From assembly GCF_023650955.1 (NCBI RefSeq), contig NZ_CP098039.1, positions 620,001 to 684,000 of the forward strand: DNA of 64,000 bases. The letters run 5' to 3'. The position numbers were made by a program, and so were the translations under genes. Source of the DNA: Thermosynechococcus sp. HN-54. GTDB lineage: Bacteria > Cyanobacteriota > Cyanobacteriia > Thermosynechococcales > Thermosynechococcaceae. Numbering within the stretch: the first letter of the stretch is position 1; the number at the start of each line of letters is the position of its first letter. The notes under the pieces were generated by a model. That model was not told the origin of the DNA and ran no database searches. It saw nothing but the letters and a program-made list of their open reading frames with translations. Shown here piece by piece: positions 10,233 to 20,529 of the stretch.

Positions 10233-11090
10233 CTAAAAGCTTTGGCCAACGGTCAATGAACGCACTTCTCCTTGACGCCGTAGCACTGCCCGCTGATTTT
10301 GAATCTGTACCAGTTGCCAGCCGTCGGTGCCAAGTGTATCGCCGACGCTTAGGCGCAGGGTTTGGCCATTGCTTTGAAAGAGTGCCACCGAGCGATCGCC
10401 CAATTCTAGGATGCCCACCAAGGTATGCTGCGGGGGTGTGGGTGCAGCGGGCGGCGGGGTAGGTGTTGGCGCAGGGCTAGGGGCTGTGACCGTGGGTAAA
10501 TTGGGCAGCGTCACTGTTGGCGGGCTGGGGGCTTGGTACACGGGAACGTAAATGCGTTCAACGGTAGGGGCGGGAGTTGAGGGAGTGGGAACCGAGTTAC
10601 TAGCGATCGCCGGCGGTGCAGGGGTGGGTGTAGCGGCCTGTTGGCTCAGGAGTTGAAGGGAGGTTTGCAGATACTCAGCGAAGGCAATGTCAGCAGGGCT
10701 GGTGGTTGTGGTCACCGCAGCGTCAGGGGCAACTGCGACCGGTTGGCGATTTAGGCTGATCCAGAGGCCAACTCCCAGTACAAAGGAGGCAATGCCTACC
10801 CCCATCAAAAAGCGATCGCCCCAAGAAAAGGCCTGCTGCGGTTGAGATCGGTGCAGCCAGCGGGAGCGTTCCTCGGTCGGCGGCGGTGGGGGAGGAGGGG
10901 CAGTCGTCGCTTCAAAGGGAACGAGTAAGGAAGGCTCAGATTCTAAAACCGCTGCTAGGGATTCTGGCTGATTGAGGTTGGCTTCCACAGCGGCAAAGAC
11001 TTCATCCAGCAAGCGATTGGCTTGGACATCCGTCAGACAGGTTTCCAGCGTGTAGGGATCTGTCCTCTTCGGATCATCGCTCCGTGTCAT
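10233..11090 (-). CDS. Single-pass membrane protein with proline-rich linker and PilP/GspC-like C-terminal domain
   Basis: A 285-residue protein from the ATG at 11090, which has a GAGG ribosome site 8 bases ahead; a TTG 12 codons further out lacks one. An N-terminal acidic cytoplasmic part (about 100 residues) is followed by a transmembrane helix (GVGIASFVLGVGLWISL), a Thr/Ser region, a long Pro/Ala/Thr linker, and a C-terminal domain of about 65 residues (LVGILELGDRSVALFQSNG then TLRLSVGDTLGTDGWQLV). That last domain has the strand pattern of PilP/GspC HR domains, which act in pilus or secretion complexes. Function is inferred only from fold resemblance. It diverges from the hydrolase gene at 11164. 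Confidence 0.65.
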   Translation of the reverse strand: MTRSDDPKRTDPYTLETCLTDVQANRLLDEVFAAVEANLNQPESLAAVLESEPSLLVPFEATTAPPPPPPPTEERSRWLHRSQPQQAFSWGDRFLMGVGIASFVLGVGLWISLNRQPVAVAPDAAVTTTTSPADIAFAEYLQTSLQLLSQQAATPTPAPPAIASNSVPTPSTPAPTVERIYVPVYQAPSPPTVTLPNLPTVTAPSPAPTPTPPPAAPTPPQHTLVGILELGDRSVALFQSNGQTLRLSVGDTLGTDGWQLVQIQNQRAVLRRQGEVRSLTVGQSF

Positions 11091-11163
11091 CACCAATGCC
11101 TCACAATGATCACCAAAAACACCCAACCTTGCCTATTTTGCTTACGATGGATGACTAAATTCT

Positions 11164-12189
11164 ATGCAATCCCTATCCTATTGGCCACCACTGCCGCTGC
11201 ACTCTGGCGTGATTCACACGGTCTTTACCGCCTATGTTCAACGCTGGGGGTGCCTCTACCCTTGGCAACTGCAAATCAGCCATGTTTTCCATGGGGCTGA
11301 GGGCGTGCCTCTCTACGGTGAAGGCTATTGGCTTGGCCGAGCACGCGGAACCATCATTGCCACCTATGGCATTACTGGTGATCTCCAGAATCAATGGTAC
11401 TTGCATACCCTAGCCCATTGGGCGATCGCCCGCCGCTTTGATGTCGTGCTCTTTGATTGGCGTGCTCATGGCCGCAGCGCGGAACTGTCCCCAGTTCTGA
11501 CCAGTGATGGTCTCTATGAAGGGCAAGACTTTGTGGCGATCGCGCAGCAGTGTCAAGAACTCGGCTATACCCCTCCCTACTGGTTTGTTGGCTATTCCTT
11601 AGGGGGTCAGTTAGCCCTTTGGGGAGCGTGGTATGCCCAACAGCAAGGGGCAACAGAGATTGGGGGGGCTGCTGTGATTTGCCCCAACCTTGACTCCAAC
11701 CGCTCCCTTGCCCACCTAGGCACGACCTTTTGGGGACGGCAATTCGAACGCGCCATCAGCCGTCAACTCCAACACTTGGCTCGCCACCTCCATCGCCTTC
11801 ATCCTCAGATGTTTGATCTCAAAACCGTTGCCCAGATTGACACCATTGCGGGTTTTGATGCAGCGCTCGTCATTGATCGCCTTGGCTTTGCTAGCGTTGC
11901 CGAGTATTACGCTGCCAGCAGTCCTCTACCGCTGCTGCCGCAACTGACAATACCCGTATGGATTCTCTATGCCGTTGATGATCCCCTATTTGATCCGTGT
12001 CTTGTGCCAGAACTTCTAGCGATTGCCGAGAGCAATCCTGCCCTCACCCTGCTAATGACAGAACAGGGCGGACATGTGGGTTTTACCAGCGATCGCAAGT
12101 GCCAACAGCTCTGGGGCGATCCTGATTACTGCTGGGGGATTCATCGACTCTTGGATTGGCTAGAGGAGCAGACGGACATCAAAAGTTAA
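11164..12189 (+). CDS. Alpha/beta hydrolase (YheT/UPF0017-like)
   Basis: A 341-residue soluble hydrolase. The nucleophile elbow is GYSLGGQ (Ser near residue 146), preceded by DVVLFDWRAHGRS, a typical beta-strand with the oxyanion region. A later Asp is in YAVDDPLFDP and the catalytic His in EQGGHVGF, giving a complete Ser-Asp-His triad. Overall layout, with the nucleophile early and a lid region rich in His and Arg between residues 170 and 240, resembles the YheT/ABHD1 group of putative esterases. Substrate unknown. It is monocistronic: divergent from the membrane-protein gene, and followed by the tRNA-Cys gene on the other strand. Confidence 0.85.
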   Translation: MQSLSYWPPLPLHSGVIHTVFTAYVQRWGCLYPWQLQISHVFHGAEGVPLYGEGYWLGRARGTIIATYGITGDLQNQWYLHTLAHWAIARRFDVVLFDWRAHGRSAELSPVLTSDGLYEGQDFVAIAQQCQELGYTPPYWFVGYSLGGQLALWGAWYAQQQGATEIGGAAVICPNLDSNRSLAHLGTTFWGRQFERAISRQLQHLARHLHRLHPQMFDLKTVAQIDTIAGFDAALVIDRLGFASVAEYYAASSPLPLLPQLTIPVWILYAVDDPLFDPCLVPELLAIAESNPALTLLMTEQGGHVGFTSDRKCQQLWGDPDYCWGIHRLLDWLEEQTDIKS

Positions 12190-12198
12190 ATCAGTCAA

Positions 12199-12269
<71 letters not shown>

Positions 12270-12320
12270 CTGTTTGGCGATTCCTCATTATAGCCGATAG
12301 GCATCCTCTCCTTGCTTACC

Positions 12321-14222
12321 TTAGTTAGATTGCTCAAGGTAACGCTGGATGGCTTCACGGGTCACTGCTGCCAGAGACATGCCCTTGGCTGCTGCCAATT
12401 CCTTAAGCTGCTGGTATTGATCCGCACGCACATCCACGCGGTAGCGCTTTGTCGGGGTAGCTGGAACATAGGTAGCGGCAAACTCCCGCAAGGCGGCCAA
12501 GCCGACGCGATGGCAAAAGTCGCCAAAGGATTCGCCCTTGTGCCGGCGATCGCGATAAAAGACTAGCAATGGCTCTAGGGCAGTTTCCAGTTCGGCAATC
12601 GGTAACCGCTCAATATAGACCTCCGCCAAGCGGGTTTGATCCGGACTCCCACCCAACCAAGTCTGATAGGCACCGGGCACAATGCCAACAAAGCCCAATT
12701 CCGCCAAGTAGGGGCGGGCACAGCCATTGGGACAGCCCGTCATCCGAATCACCAAATGTTCGTCCTTGAGTCCTAGCCGATCCATGAGACGGCGAATCCG
12801 CTCTAGCACCCCCGGAATTGCCCGCTCCGACTCGGTAATGGCCAAGCCACAGGTGGGCAGTGCCGGACAGGCCATGCTATAGCGTTCAAGGGGGTCAATT
12901 GCACTGACATCGCGCACCCCATGCTGCTCTAGGATGAGTTGAATGGCATCCTGTTGATCAGGGGAAACATCGTACAGGAGTAGATTTTGGTGGGGCGTCA
13001 CCCGCAGGGGGAGATGAAAGTCCTTCACAATTTTCCTGAGGGCAGACTTGAGTTTGAAGTTGCCCCGATCCAGAATGCGGCCATTGGCAATCGAAAGGCC
13101 ATAGAAGAATTTGCCATCTCCTTGGGGATGCCAGCCCAAAAAGTCCTGGTAGCGCCACGGTGGTAGGGGACGAAACGGTTCGAGGGGTTTGCCAAAGTAT
13201 TCCTCCACCTTAGCCTTGAATTTTTCCACCCCCCAATCGTGGATCAGGTATTTCAAGCGGGCGTGGCGCCGATTGTAGCGATCGCCATAGTCGCGCTGGG
13301 TAGCCACAATTGCTTTCACGGCCTCATAGACATCTGCCGCTCGGACAAAGCCAATTTCATCGGCTAGGCGAGCAAAGGTTTCTTCCTTGTTGTGGGTACG
13401 ACCCAAGCCACCACCGGCATAGATATTAAAGCCCTCAAGCTGCCCCTGCTTGTCGGTGATCACCACTAGTGTCAAATCTTGGGAGAAGAGATCGACAGAG
13501 TTATCCCCCGGCACCGTGACGCAGCACTTAAACTTGCGGGGCATGTAGTGATCGCCATAGATTGGCTCTTCATTGTTGAGGAAAATTGTGCCATTGCCAT
13601 TGCGTTGGCGTGCTGCTTTGACATCAGGGTGTTCTTCCCCCGTGATCACTTTTTCGCCATCGAGCCAGATCTCATAGTAGGCTCCAGTTTGCGGGGTCAG
13701 CAGATCGGCAATGCGGTGGGCATACTCATAGGCAAGGGTATATTCGGGGCGATCGCGAAAGGGGGCGGGTGGCGCCATAACATTGCGGTTCAAATCGCCA
13801 CAGGCGCCCAAGGTGGAACCCATGCTGCGAACAATGGCGGCGATCGCAGCCTTGAGATTTTTCTTGAGAATGCCGTGCAGTTGAAACCCTTGGCGCGTGG
13901 TCGCCCGCAGTGTGTGGTCGCCGTATTCATCCGCCAAGCGATCCAACGTCAAATAGAGTTGGGGTGGAATATACCCGGCGGGACTGCGGGTGCGCAGCAT
14001 GAACTGGTAGTCTTTTTCCTGTCCTTTGACGCGATTATCGCGATTGTCCTGCTGATAGGAGCCGTGGAACTTGAGGATCTGCACCCCCTCTTCGCTAAAC
14101 CGGTTCGTCGGTTCCAAGAGTTCTGTGGCCACGGGTTCCCGCAGGTGTTGGCTCCGTTCCTTGAGAGCCTCAATTTTTGAGCGTTTCAGTGCAGCATCAG
14201 CAGAGGGGGGCGAAGCAACCAT
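12321..14222 (-). CDS. sir: Ferredoxin-sulfite reductase with C-terminal ribbon-helix-helix-like tail
   Basis: A 633-residue assimilatory sulfite reductase that reduces sulfite to sulfide with six electrons from ferredoxin, using siroheme and a 4Fe-4S cluster. The cluster ligands are Cys452, Cys458 (ACPALPTC), Cys497 and Cys501 (GCPNGC). [13 protein letters not shown] near residue 140 and RNRDNR-type basic residues in the N-terminal half fit sulfite rather than nitrite reductase. The last 42 residues (about 592-633), beginning [19 protein letters not shown] and ending in EAIQRYLEQ, read as a beta strand plus two helices in the pattern of a ribbon-helix-helix DNA-binding domain, outside the catalytic fold. 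The gene is alone on this strand; a small ORF starts 279 bases upstream. Confidence 0.95.
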   Translation of the reverse strand: MVASPPSADAALKRSKIEALKERSQHLREPVATELLEPTNRFSEEGVQILKFHGSYQQDNRDNRVKGQEKDYQFMLRTRSPAGYIPPQLYLTLDRLADEYGDHTLRATTRQGFQLHGILKKNLKAAIAAIVRSMGSTLGACGDLNRNVMAPPAPFRDRPEYTLAYEYAHRIADLLTPQTGAYYEIWLDGEKVITGEEHPDVKAARQRNGNGTIFLNNEEPIYGDHYMPRKFKCCVTVPGDNSVDLFSQDLTLVVITDKQGQLEGFNIYAGGGLGRTHNKEETFARLADEIGFVRAADVYEAVKAIVATQRDYGDRYNRRHARLKYLIHDWGVEKFKAKVEEYFGKPLEPFRPLPPWRYQDFLGWHPQGDGKFFYGLSIANGRILDRGNFKLKSALRKIVKDFHLPLRVTPHQNLLLYDVSPDQQDAIQLILEQHGVRDVSAIDPLERYSMACPALPTCGLAITESERAIPGVLERIRRLMDRLGLKDEHLVIRMTGCPNGCARPYLAELGFVGIVPGAYQTWLGGSPDQTRLAEVYIERLPIAELETALEPLLVFYRDRRHKGESFGDFCHRVGLAALREFAATYVPATPTKRYRVDVRADQYQQLKELAAAKGMSLAAVTREAIQRYLEQSN

Positions 14223-14330
14223 AGTGTTCTGTCTTCCAGCAGGCGAGAGTAACCAAAATGACGACAGCTAAAAGTCCCTAATCTTGATCGGGAAAGTGAG
14301 CTATCTCATTTTAGCGAACCTGTGGAACGA

Positions 14331-14501
14331 TTAACAGGAGGGTTCCTCTTTGGAGGCACAGTCCTTTTGCCAGCAGCGTTCGAGGTAAGCATCGTAATAC
14401 TGCCGCCAGAACCGTTTGGGATTGAGGGTAAAGCCCGGACTAAATAGCCGTTGGTTCAAATACTGCCAGAGGGGAAAGGCGAGGACACGACGCGTAGCCA
14501 T
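14331..14501 (-). CDS. Small hypothetical protein, 56 residues
   Basis: An intact ATG-to-TAA frame of 57 codons between sir and crtQ that reads like a real protein: it begins MATRRVLAFPLWQYLNQ, continues with an aromatic and Arg-rich helix (FWRQYYDAYLERCW) and ends KEEPSC. Amino-acid use is balanced, with four Trp/Cys-containing positions and no low complexity. There is no strong ribosome site. It is in the 437-base gap between the sir start and the crtQ start and could be a short leaderless gene upstream of sir. I do not recognise the family. The remaining parts of the gap (14223-14330 and 14502-14659) hold only promoter-like AT-rich DNA. Confidence 0.5.
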   Translation of the reverse strand: MATRRVLAFPLWQYLNQRLFSPGFTLNPKRFWRQYYDAYLERCWQKDCASKEEPSC

Positions 14502-14659
14502 AAGCACACTGTGAGCGTGAGCGATTCAAAAACTTCAACTTACCTTGATCATAGACGAGCGTCCTTGGGGGCAAGGGTCTCTGCCAAGTTTCTTAACGCG
14601 AGGGGGACAGTCCCTAGGGTGAAAAATGTTAAAATCTGTAAAGTTTTCTAGGATCACCG

Positions 14660-16099
14660 ATGCGGGTTGTCATTGTTGGTGCAGGGTTAGCCGGCTTAGC
14701 CGCCGCAGTAGATTTGGTGGATGCCGGTCACAGTGTTGAAATCTATGAATCCCGTCCCTTTGTGGGGGGCAAAGTCAGCAGTTGGCAAGATGCCGATGGA
14801 AACCACATTGAGATGGGGCTGCATGTTTTCTTTTACAACTACGCCAATCTCTTTGAACTGATGACCAAAGTGGGGGCGATCGCCAACCTGCTGCCCAAGG
14901 AACATACCCACACCTTTATCAATCGCGGTGGTCAAGTGGGGGAACTAGATTTTCGCTTTCCCTTGGGTGCCCCTTTCAACGGTCTCAAGGCCTTCTTCAC
15001 CACTAGTCAACTCTCTGCTGCCGACAAATTCTTTAATGCTATTGCCCTTGGCACCAGTCCTGTGGTGCGGGGTCTTGTGGATTATGAGGGGGCAATGCGC
15101 CAAATCCGTGCTTTGGATCGCATGAGTTTTGCCGAGTGGTTTCGCCGCCACGGAGGTTCAGAAAATAGCCTTAAACGCCTTTGGAATCCCATTTCCTACG
15201 CCTTGGGCTTCATTGATACCGAGCAGATGTCTGCCCGCTGCATGCTGACAATCTTTATGATGTTTGCCGCCAAAACCACTGCCTCACGGCTAAATATGCT
15301 CAAGGGATCCCCGGCGGAATACCTGCTCAAGCCCTTGGTGAACTACATTGAAGCGCGGGGGGCTAAGATTCATCTGCGGCGACGGGTGAAGGAAATTCTC
15401 TTTCGCGGCGAGGATCCGAGCACTTGGCACGTGGAAGGGTTGGTGATTCCCCTTGGGGAAGAACTAGAAACCGTAACGGCGGATGCCTATCTGTGTGCCT
15501 GCGATGTGCCGGGGATTCAACGCCTGATTCCAGAGGCATGGCGATCGCACCCGACCTTTGACAACATCTTTAAGCTGGAGGCCGTGCCTGTGGCCACCGT
15601 ACAACTGCGATTTGACGGTTGGGTCACGGAACTGCAAGACCCCAGTAAACAAAAACAGGTGGCAGCAACGGGTATTGATAACCTGCTTTACACTGCCGAT
15701 GCTGATTTTTCCTGCTTTGCCGATCTGGCTCTCACTAGCCCCGCGGACTACTATCGCGAAGGTCAAGGCTCCCTACTACAAGTGGTGCTTACCCCCGGTG
15801 ATCCCTTCATTAAAGCCAGCAATGAAGAAATTGCCCAACACGTGCTGCGCCAAGTCCATGAACTCTTCCCTTCATCGCGCCATCTGAACATGACATGGTA
15901 CAGTGTCGTCAAATTAGCGCAGTCCCTCTATCGTGAAGCCCCCGGCATGGATCCCTATCGTCCACCCCAAAAAACACCCGTTCCTAACTTTTACTTGGCC
16001 GGCAGCTATACGCAGCAGGACTACATTGACAGCATGGAGGGCGCGACCATGTCCGGACGACAAGCCGCCCAAGCGATTTTGGCAGGAGGTCATGCATGA
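14660..16099 (+). CDS. crtQ: Zeta-carotene desaturase (CrtQ/Zds)
   Basis: A 479-residue FAD-dependent desaturase that converts zeta-carotene to lycopene on membranes. The Rossmann dinucleotide motif [17 protein letters not shown] opens the protein, followed by [16 protein letters not shown] and EMGLHVFF, as in plant-type Zds/Pds enzymes rather than bacterial CrtI. The C-terminal FAD segment is [20 protein letters not shown]. The fit to Zds instead of Pds comes from [19 protein letters not shown] and the overall length. It overlaps the next gene by four bases (ATGA), and a cyanobacterial crtQ followed by an SRPBCC gene is a known arrangement. Confidence 0.95.
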   Translation: MRVVIVGAGLAGLAAAVDLVDAGHSVEIYESRPFVGGKVSSWQDADGNHIEMGLHVFFYNYANLFELMTKVGAIANLLPKEHTHTFINRGGQVGELDFRFPLGAPFNGLKAFFTTSQLSAADKFFNAIALGTSPVVRGLVDYEGAMRQIRALDRMSFAEWFRRHGGSENSLKRLWNPISYALGFIDTEQMSARCMLTIFMMFAAKTTASRLNMLKGSPAEYLLKPLVNYIEARGAKIHLRRRVKEILFRGEDPSTWHVEGLVIPLGEELETVTADAYLCACDVPGIQRLIPEAWRSHPTFDNIFKLEAVPVATVQLRFDGWVTELQDPSKQKQVAATGIDNLLYTADADFSCFADLALTSPADYYREGQGSLLQVVLTPGDPFIKASNEEIAQHVLRQVHELFPSSRHLNMTWYSVVKLAQSLYREAPGMDPYRPPQKTPVPNFYLAGSYTQQDYIDSMEGATMSGRQAAQAILAGGHA

Positions 16100-16545
16100 G
16101 TTGGTTAGAGCATACGGTTCAGATTGAAGTGGCGGCGGATGTCGATCGCGTCTGGGCACTGTGGTCCGATCTGGAGAAAATGCCCCTGTGGATGAAGTGG
16201 ATTGAGTCAGTGGTCATTACCGAAGAAGACCCCACGCTATCCCGCTGGACATTGGCCACCGGAAACTGGCATTTTAGCTGGCGATCGCGCATTTGCCGCC
16301 AAGTGAAGCACCAAATTATTCAGTGGGAATCGGTGGATGGGCTGCCCAATCGGGGCGCGATCCGCTTTTATAATCGCCATGGCAGTACAGTTGTCAAGCT
16401 CTCAGTCTCCTATGCAATTCCGGGGGTCTTGGGACAAATTATGGATCACCTTTTCTTGGGGCGTGTTGTCGAAAGTACATTGCAAGCGGATCTCGAACGC
16501 TTTCGTCAGTATGCTCAACAAATGCAGCCCACACAGGTTTCCTGA
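16096..16545 (+). CDS. SRPBCC (START/polyketide-cyclase-like) family protein
   Basis: A 149-residue single-domain protein. The start [20 protein letters not shown] and the next segment [15 protein letters not shown] are the typical first strand and helix of the SRPBCC lipid-pocket fold; the final long helix is [17 protein letters not shown]. Such domains bind hydrophobic ligands. Its start codon overlaps the crtQ stop (ATGA), so the two are translationally coupled and a role in carotenoid handling is plausible but unproven. It converges with the PiT gene 8 bases downstream. Confidence 0.85.
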   Translation: MSWLEHTVQIEVAADVDRVWALWSDLEKMPLWMKWIESVVITEEDPTLSRWTLATGNWHFSWRSRICRQVKHQIIQWESVDGLPNRGAIRFYNRHGSTVVKLSVSYAIPGVLGQIMDHLFLGRVVESTLQADLERFRQYAQQMQPTQVS

Positions 16546-16552
16546 GTTTGGC

Positions 16553-17548
16553 TTAAAGTTGCGCTAGACAAAAAGAGATCGCGATCGCCAGCAGAGCTGC
16601 AGCGGGAAAGGTGAGTACCCACGCTATGAAAATTTGCGCCCACACTTGCCAGTTCACTTCCCCTTGATGGCGATAGCCAGCACCAGTAATGGCGCCGACC
16701 ACGACTTGCGTAGTACTCACGGGAAAGCCCACTAGACTCGCAGTTCCCACGGTCAAGGCGGCACTGAGATTCGCTAAGCAGCCACTCACAGGGTCAAGGG
16801 GTGTAATTTTCTCCCCGGTGGTGCGGATAATGCGTTCACCGCCGCCATAGGTACCGATCGCGATCGCCAGCGCACAGGCAGCAACAACCCAGAAGGGCAC
16901 ACCCGCATCGGCTGAAACTTGTCCCCAACTCACAAGGGCAAGGGTAATCACCCCCATTGTTTTCTGAGCATCATTGGCACCGTGGGCCACCGCCATCAAC
17001 GTTCCTGAAAGAATCTGCAACCGTTGCCAGTGTTCTGGAGCCAGTTCCCCTTGCCATTGCAGCCATTTTTCGACCAAGGTCATCAAACCTAGGCCGATGG
17101 CGATCGCCAGCAAGGGAGAGACAACCATGGGAATGACCACGGACTGAACAATCCCCTGCCAGCAAACAATTGCTGGAGAAACTTGAAAGAGGGCTGCCCC
17201 CGCCAAACCACCAATCAGCGCGTGGGAAGAGCTACTGGGCAATCCCCAATACCAAGTGAGCACATTCCAGCCCATGGCACTCAAGAGCGCTGCGGCAATG
17301 ACACTCCACCAGTGAGCACCCAATTCACTGCTGTTGAGAATCCCCGCTTCAATCGTCAGCGCTACCCGCGTACTTAAGAAAGCACCACCAAAATTAGCCA
17401 CAGCAGCAAGGATGAGCGCCGATCGCAGGGAAAGGGCACGGGTCGCCACCACCGTTGCAATCGCATTTGCCGCGTCATGAAATCCATTGGTGACATCAAA
17501 GAGGAGGGCGATCGCAATCAACCACCCCCCAGTCCAGTTCACCCCCAT
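16553..17548 (-). CDS. PiT-family inorganic phosphate (or anion) permease
   Basis: A 331-residue integral membrane protein with about ten hydrophobic segments. Both halves of the inverted repeat carry the PiT signature: FDVTNGFHDAANAIATVVAT at the start and VAHGANDAQKTMGVI in the middle. PiT proteins import phosphate (some sulfate) with protons or sodium. It starts 3 bases after the thiC stop on the same strand, so it should be expressed from the thiC transcript and possibly fall under the TPP riboswitch. The substrate cannot be read from sequence. Confidence 0.9.
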   Translation of the reverse strand: MGVNWTGGWLIAIALLFDVTNGFHDAANAIATVVATRALSLRSALILAAVANFGGAFLSTRVALTIEAGILNSSELGAHWWSVIAAALLSAMGWNVLTWYWGLPSSSSHALIGGLAGAALFQVSPAIVCWQGIVQSVVIPMVVSPLLAIAIGLGLMTLVEKWLQWQGELAPEHWQRLQILSGTLMAVAHGANDAQKTMGVITLALVSWGQVSADAGVPFWVVAACALAIAIGTYGGGERIIRTTGEKITPLDPVSGCLANLSAALTVGTASLVGFPVSTTQVVVGAITGAGYRHQGEVNWQVWAQIFIAWVLTFPAAALLAIAISFCLAQL

Positions 17549-17551
17549 GCC

Positions 17552-19037
<1,486 letters not shown>

Positions 19038-19077
19038 TGTCGTTCATTCTACCACTTTGCCCTTGGGGGGATGGGGA

Positions 19078-20010
19078 TCAGTCCAAAACGTCAATGCGTA
19101 CAGGTCCGACACCTGCACCAATGAGGCCAATTGCAGCCGCAGCGCCCTGCGAGAGGTCAATTTCCCGTCCTCCCGTAAAAGGCCCGCGATCGTTAATCCG
19201 TACCACCACTGAGCGGCCATTCTGGAGATTGGTGACCCGTACCCGTGTGCCAAAAGGCAGGGTACGATGGGCTGCTGTCAGAGCATGTTGGTCAAATCGC
19301 TCTCCATTGGCCGTGCGTCCCCCATGGAAGCCGGGACCATACCACGAGGCAAGACCAGTCAACTGCATGCGAATCGGCCCCATGGCCAGAACGGTATTTT
19401 GGCTGCCCTCCACACTGGTCAGGGCAGGAGCGTTGCCCAATTGGCGGCGGATGAGGTTGGCAATTCGCAGGGCGCTTTCCTCGTTGCGCTGCTGACCGCT
19501 GGGGAGAACAACGTTGTTGAGCGTGAGCAGAGGTTCTTGATCGGCATAAATGCGATATTGCTGCTGTTGGGCATCCCAACGCACGCGCACAAGGTTGGCG
19601 TCAAAGCCCTGTTCGTGAAGCTGATTGAGGCGAGCAGTGAGTATGGTTGCCCGTTGGGCAGCCTCGGAGAGAGTGGTTTGCTCTGGTGTGTCTGCACCAT
19701 TGACAGCAGCGACTTTGACACCCTCAGTAGCGGTAGCGCGCTGGCCTAGAAACGTGAGTACAGGAATCCCCCGCACATAGACGGTTACGGCTTCACGCCC
19801 CTGTTGTTGGTGACGATGCAGACTGGCGATCGCCCGTGTGGTGGTGGGGTCATTGGATTGGCGTTCCCCGACTTTTGTGGCAACGACGGGGGAAGAGGGT
19901 GCTGAACCTAACTCTGTGGCTGGTGTGGTTGTGGTTGCACGGCTACTGGAGAGGATTCCTAACACAGCCAACGTGGTTGTTGTCAGACCCACATAAAGCG
20001 TTTTTTTCAT
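19078..20010 (-). CDS. rlpA: RlpA-family protein (double-psi beta-barrel)
   Basis: A 310-residue exported protein. The N-terminus MKKTLYVGLTTTTLAVLGIL is a signal peptide or anchor with no lipobox. The middle is a Gln-rich domain. The C-terminal 95 residues are the RlpA barrel, with GLASWYGPGFHGGRTANGE, LPFGTRVRVTNLQNGRSV and VRINDRGPFTGGREIDLS, including the Asp of the INDRGPF motif tied to lytic transglycosylase activity in some species. RlpA proteins act on peptidoglycan at the cell surface. There is no SPOR domain. It ends 41 bases before the thiC riboswitch begins; a 519-base AT-rich gap lies upstream. Confidence 0.88.
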   Translation of the reverse strand: MKKTLYVGLTTTTLAVLGILSSSRATTTTPATELGSAPSSPVVATKVGERQSNDPTTTRAIASLHRHQQQGREAVTVYVRGIPVLTFLGQRATATEGVKVAAVNGADTPEQTTLSEAAQRATILTARLNQLHEQGFDANLVRVRWDAQQQQYRIYADQEPLLTLNNVVLPSGQQRNEESALRIANLIRRQLGNAPALTSVEGSQNTVLAMGPIRMQLTGLASWYGPGFHGGRTANGERFDQHALTAAHRTLPFGTRVRVTNLQNGRSVVVRINDRGPFTGGREIDLSQGAAAAIGLIGAGVGPVRIDVLD

Positions 20011-20311
20011 AGGCGTCCGTTAAAAAGGGCATCCATACGGCTGGACAGTAGGGCACCAACATCACACAGGGCAAACCCCTACTGGTGCCGTGTTCGCTCT
20101 CATCGCGGAACTGTTTCAACCTACCACGAAGGCCTAGAATCAAGCATCAGGGGCATTTTGTTCGTGGAAAACATTTTGAAAAAGAATAAAAAAGCACTGA
20201 GGGCGGTGAAACCGACGCAGACTGGCATATTGACGGAATTTACAGTTGGCGAAAGAAAATAAGAAAATTTTATAAACTTTTAACAAACTGTTTTTAATTT
20301 CTGAATATTTT

Positions 20312-20327
20312 TGTGACTCAGATCACC
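20312..20327. promoter_or_regulatory. CRP-type binding site
   Basis: TGTGACTCAGATCACC matches the CRP pattern TGTGA-N6-TCACA at nine of ten fixed positions. The known cyanobacterial regulator SyCRP1 prefers the same palindrome. It lies about 200 bases upstream of the DUF2339 gene and about 300 bases from rlpA. A second palindrome follows at 20366. Confidence 0.55.
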
Positions 20328-20365
20328 GTAAATAAAAATTTGCCTAAAAGAGAAAATTTGCTTTT

Positions 20366-20388
20366 TGTGACCTTTTCTGTGTGTCACA
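20366..20388. promoter_or_regulatory. Inverted repeat TGTGAC/GTCACA
   Basis: The arms TGTGAC and GTCACA are perfect inverted copies but spaced by 11 bases rather than the CRP-type spacing. It sits 38 bases beyond the CRP-like site and 142 bases before the DUF2339 start. Could be a regulator site or a hairpin. Confidence 0.35.
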
Positions 20389-20529
20389 GGACGATTTCTC
20401 ACCCAATTTTGTTTCCCGTTTTACCCCTGTTGGGATGCTCCTCTAGCCACTTCATAAAGTGCATTGCCCAAGGAATTGCTCTTCCCTGTAGCGCATAAAA
20501 CGGGGATATAGCCCGTAGGGAGCTAGACT

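Larger units (their letters stand above)
20011..20529. other. AT-rich divergent intergenic region (rlpA / DUF2339)
   Basis: A 519-base gap between two divergent genes, with an AT-rich core at about 20160-20360. It holds one CRP-type palindrome (20312-20327) and a 6-base inverted repeat TGTGAC/GTCACA (20366-20388). AAAATTTGC occurs twice at about 20335-20360. No gene-like frame is convincing here. A ribosome site (TAGGGAG) precedes 20530. Confidence 0.6.

Noticed and set aside
13479-14180. 233-codon plus-strand frame opposite sir
   Set aside because: Shadow of the sulfite reductase gene, whose motifs are complete on the minus strand.
20313-20498. 61-codon plus-strand frame in the rlpA/DUF2339 gap
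   Set aside because: It begins within the CRP-like site, has no ribosome site, and its composition looks like AT-rich non-coding DNA.
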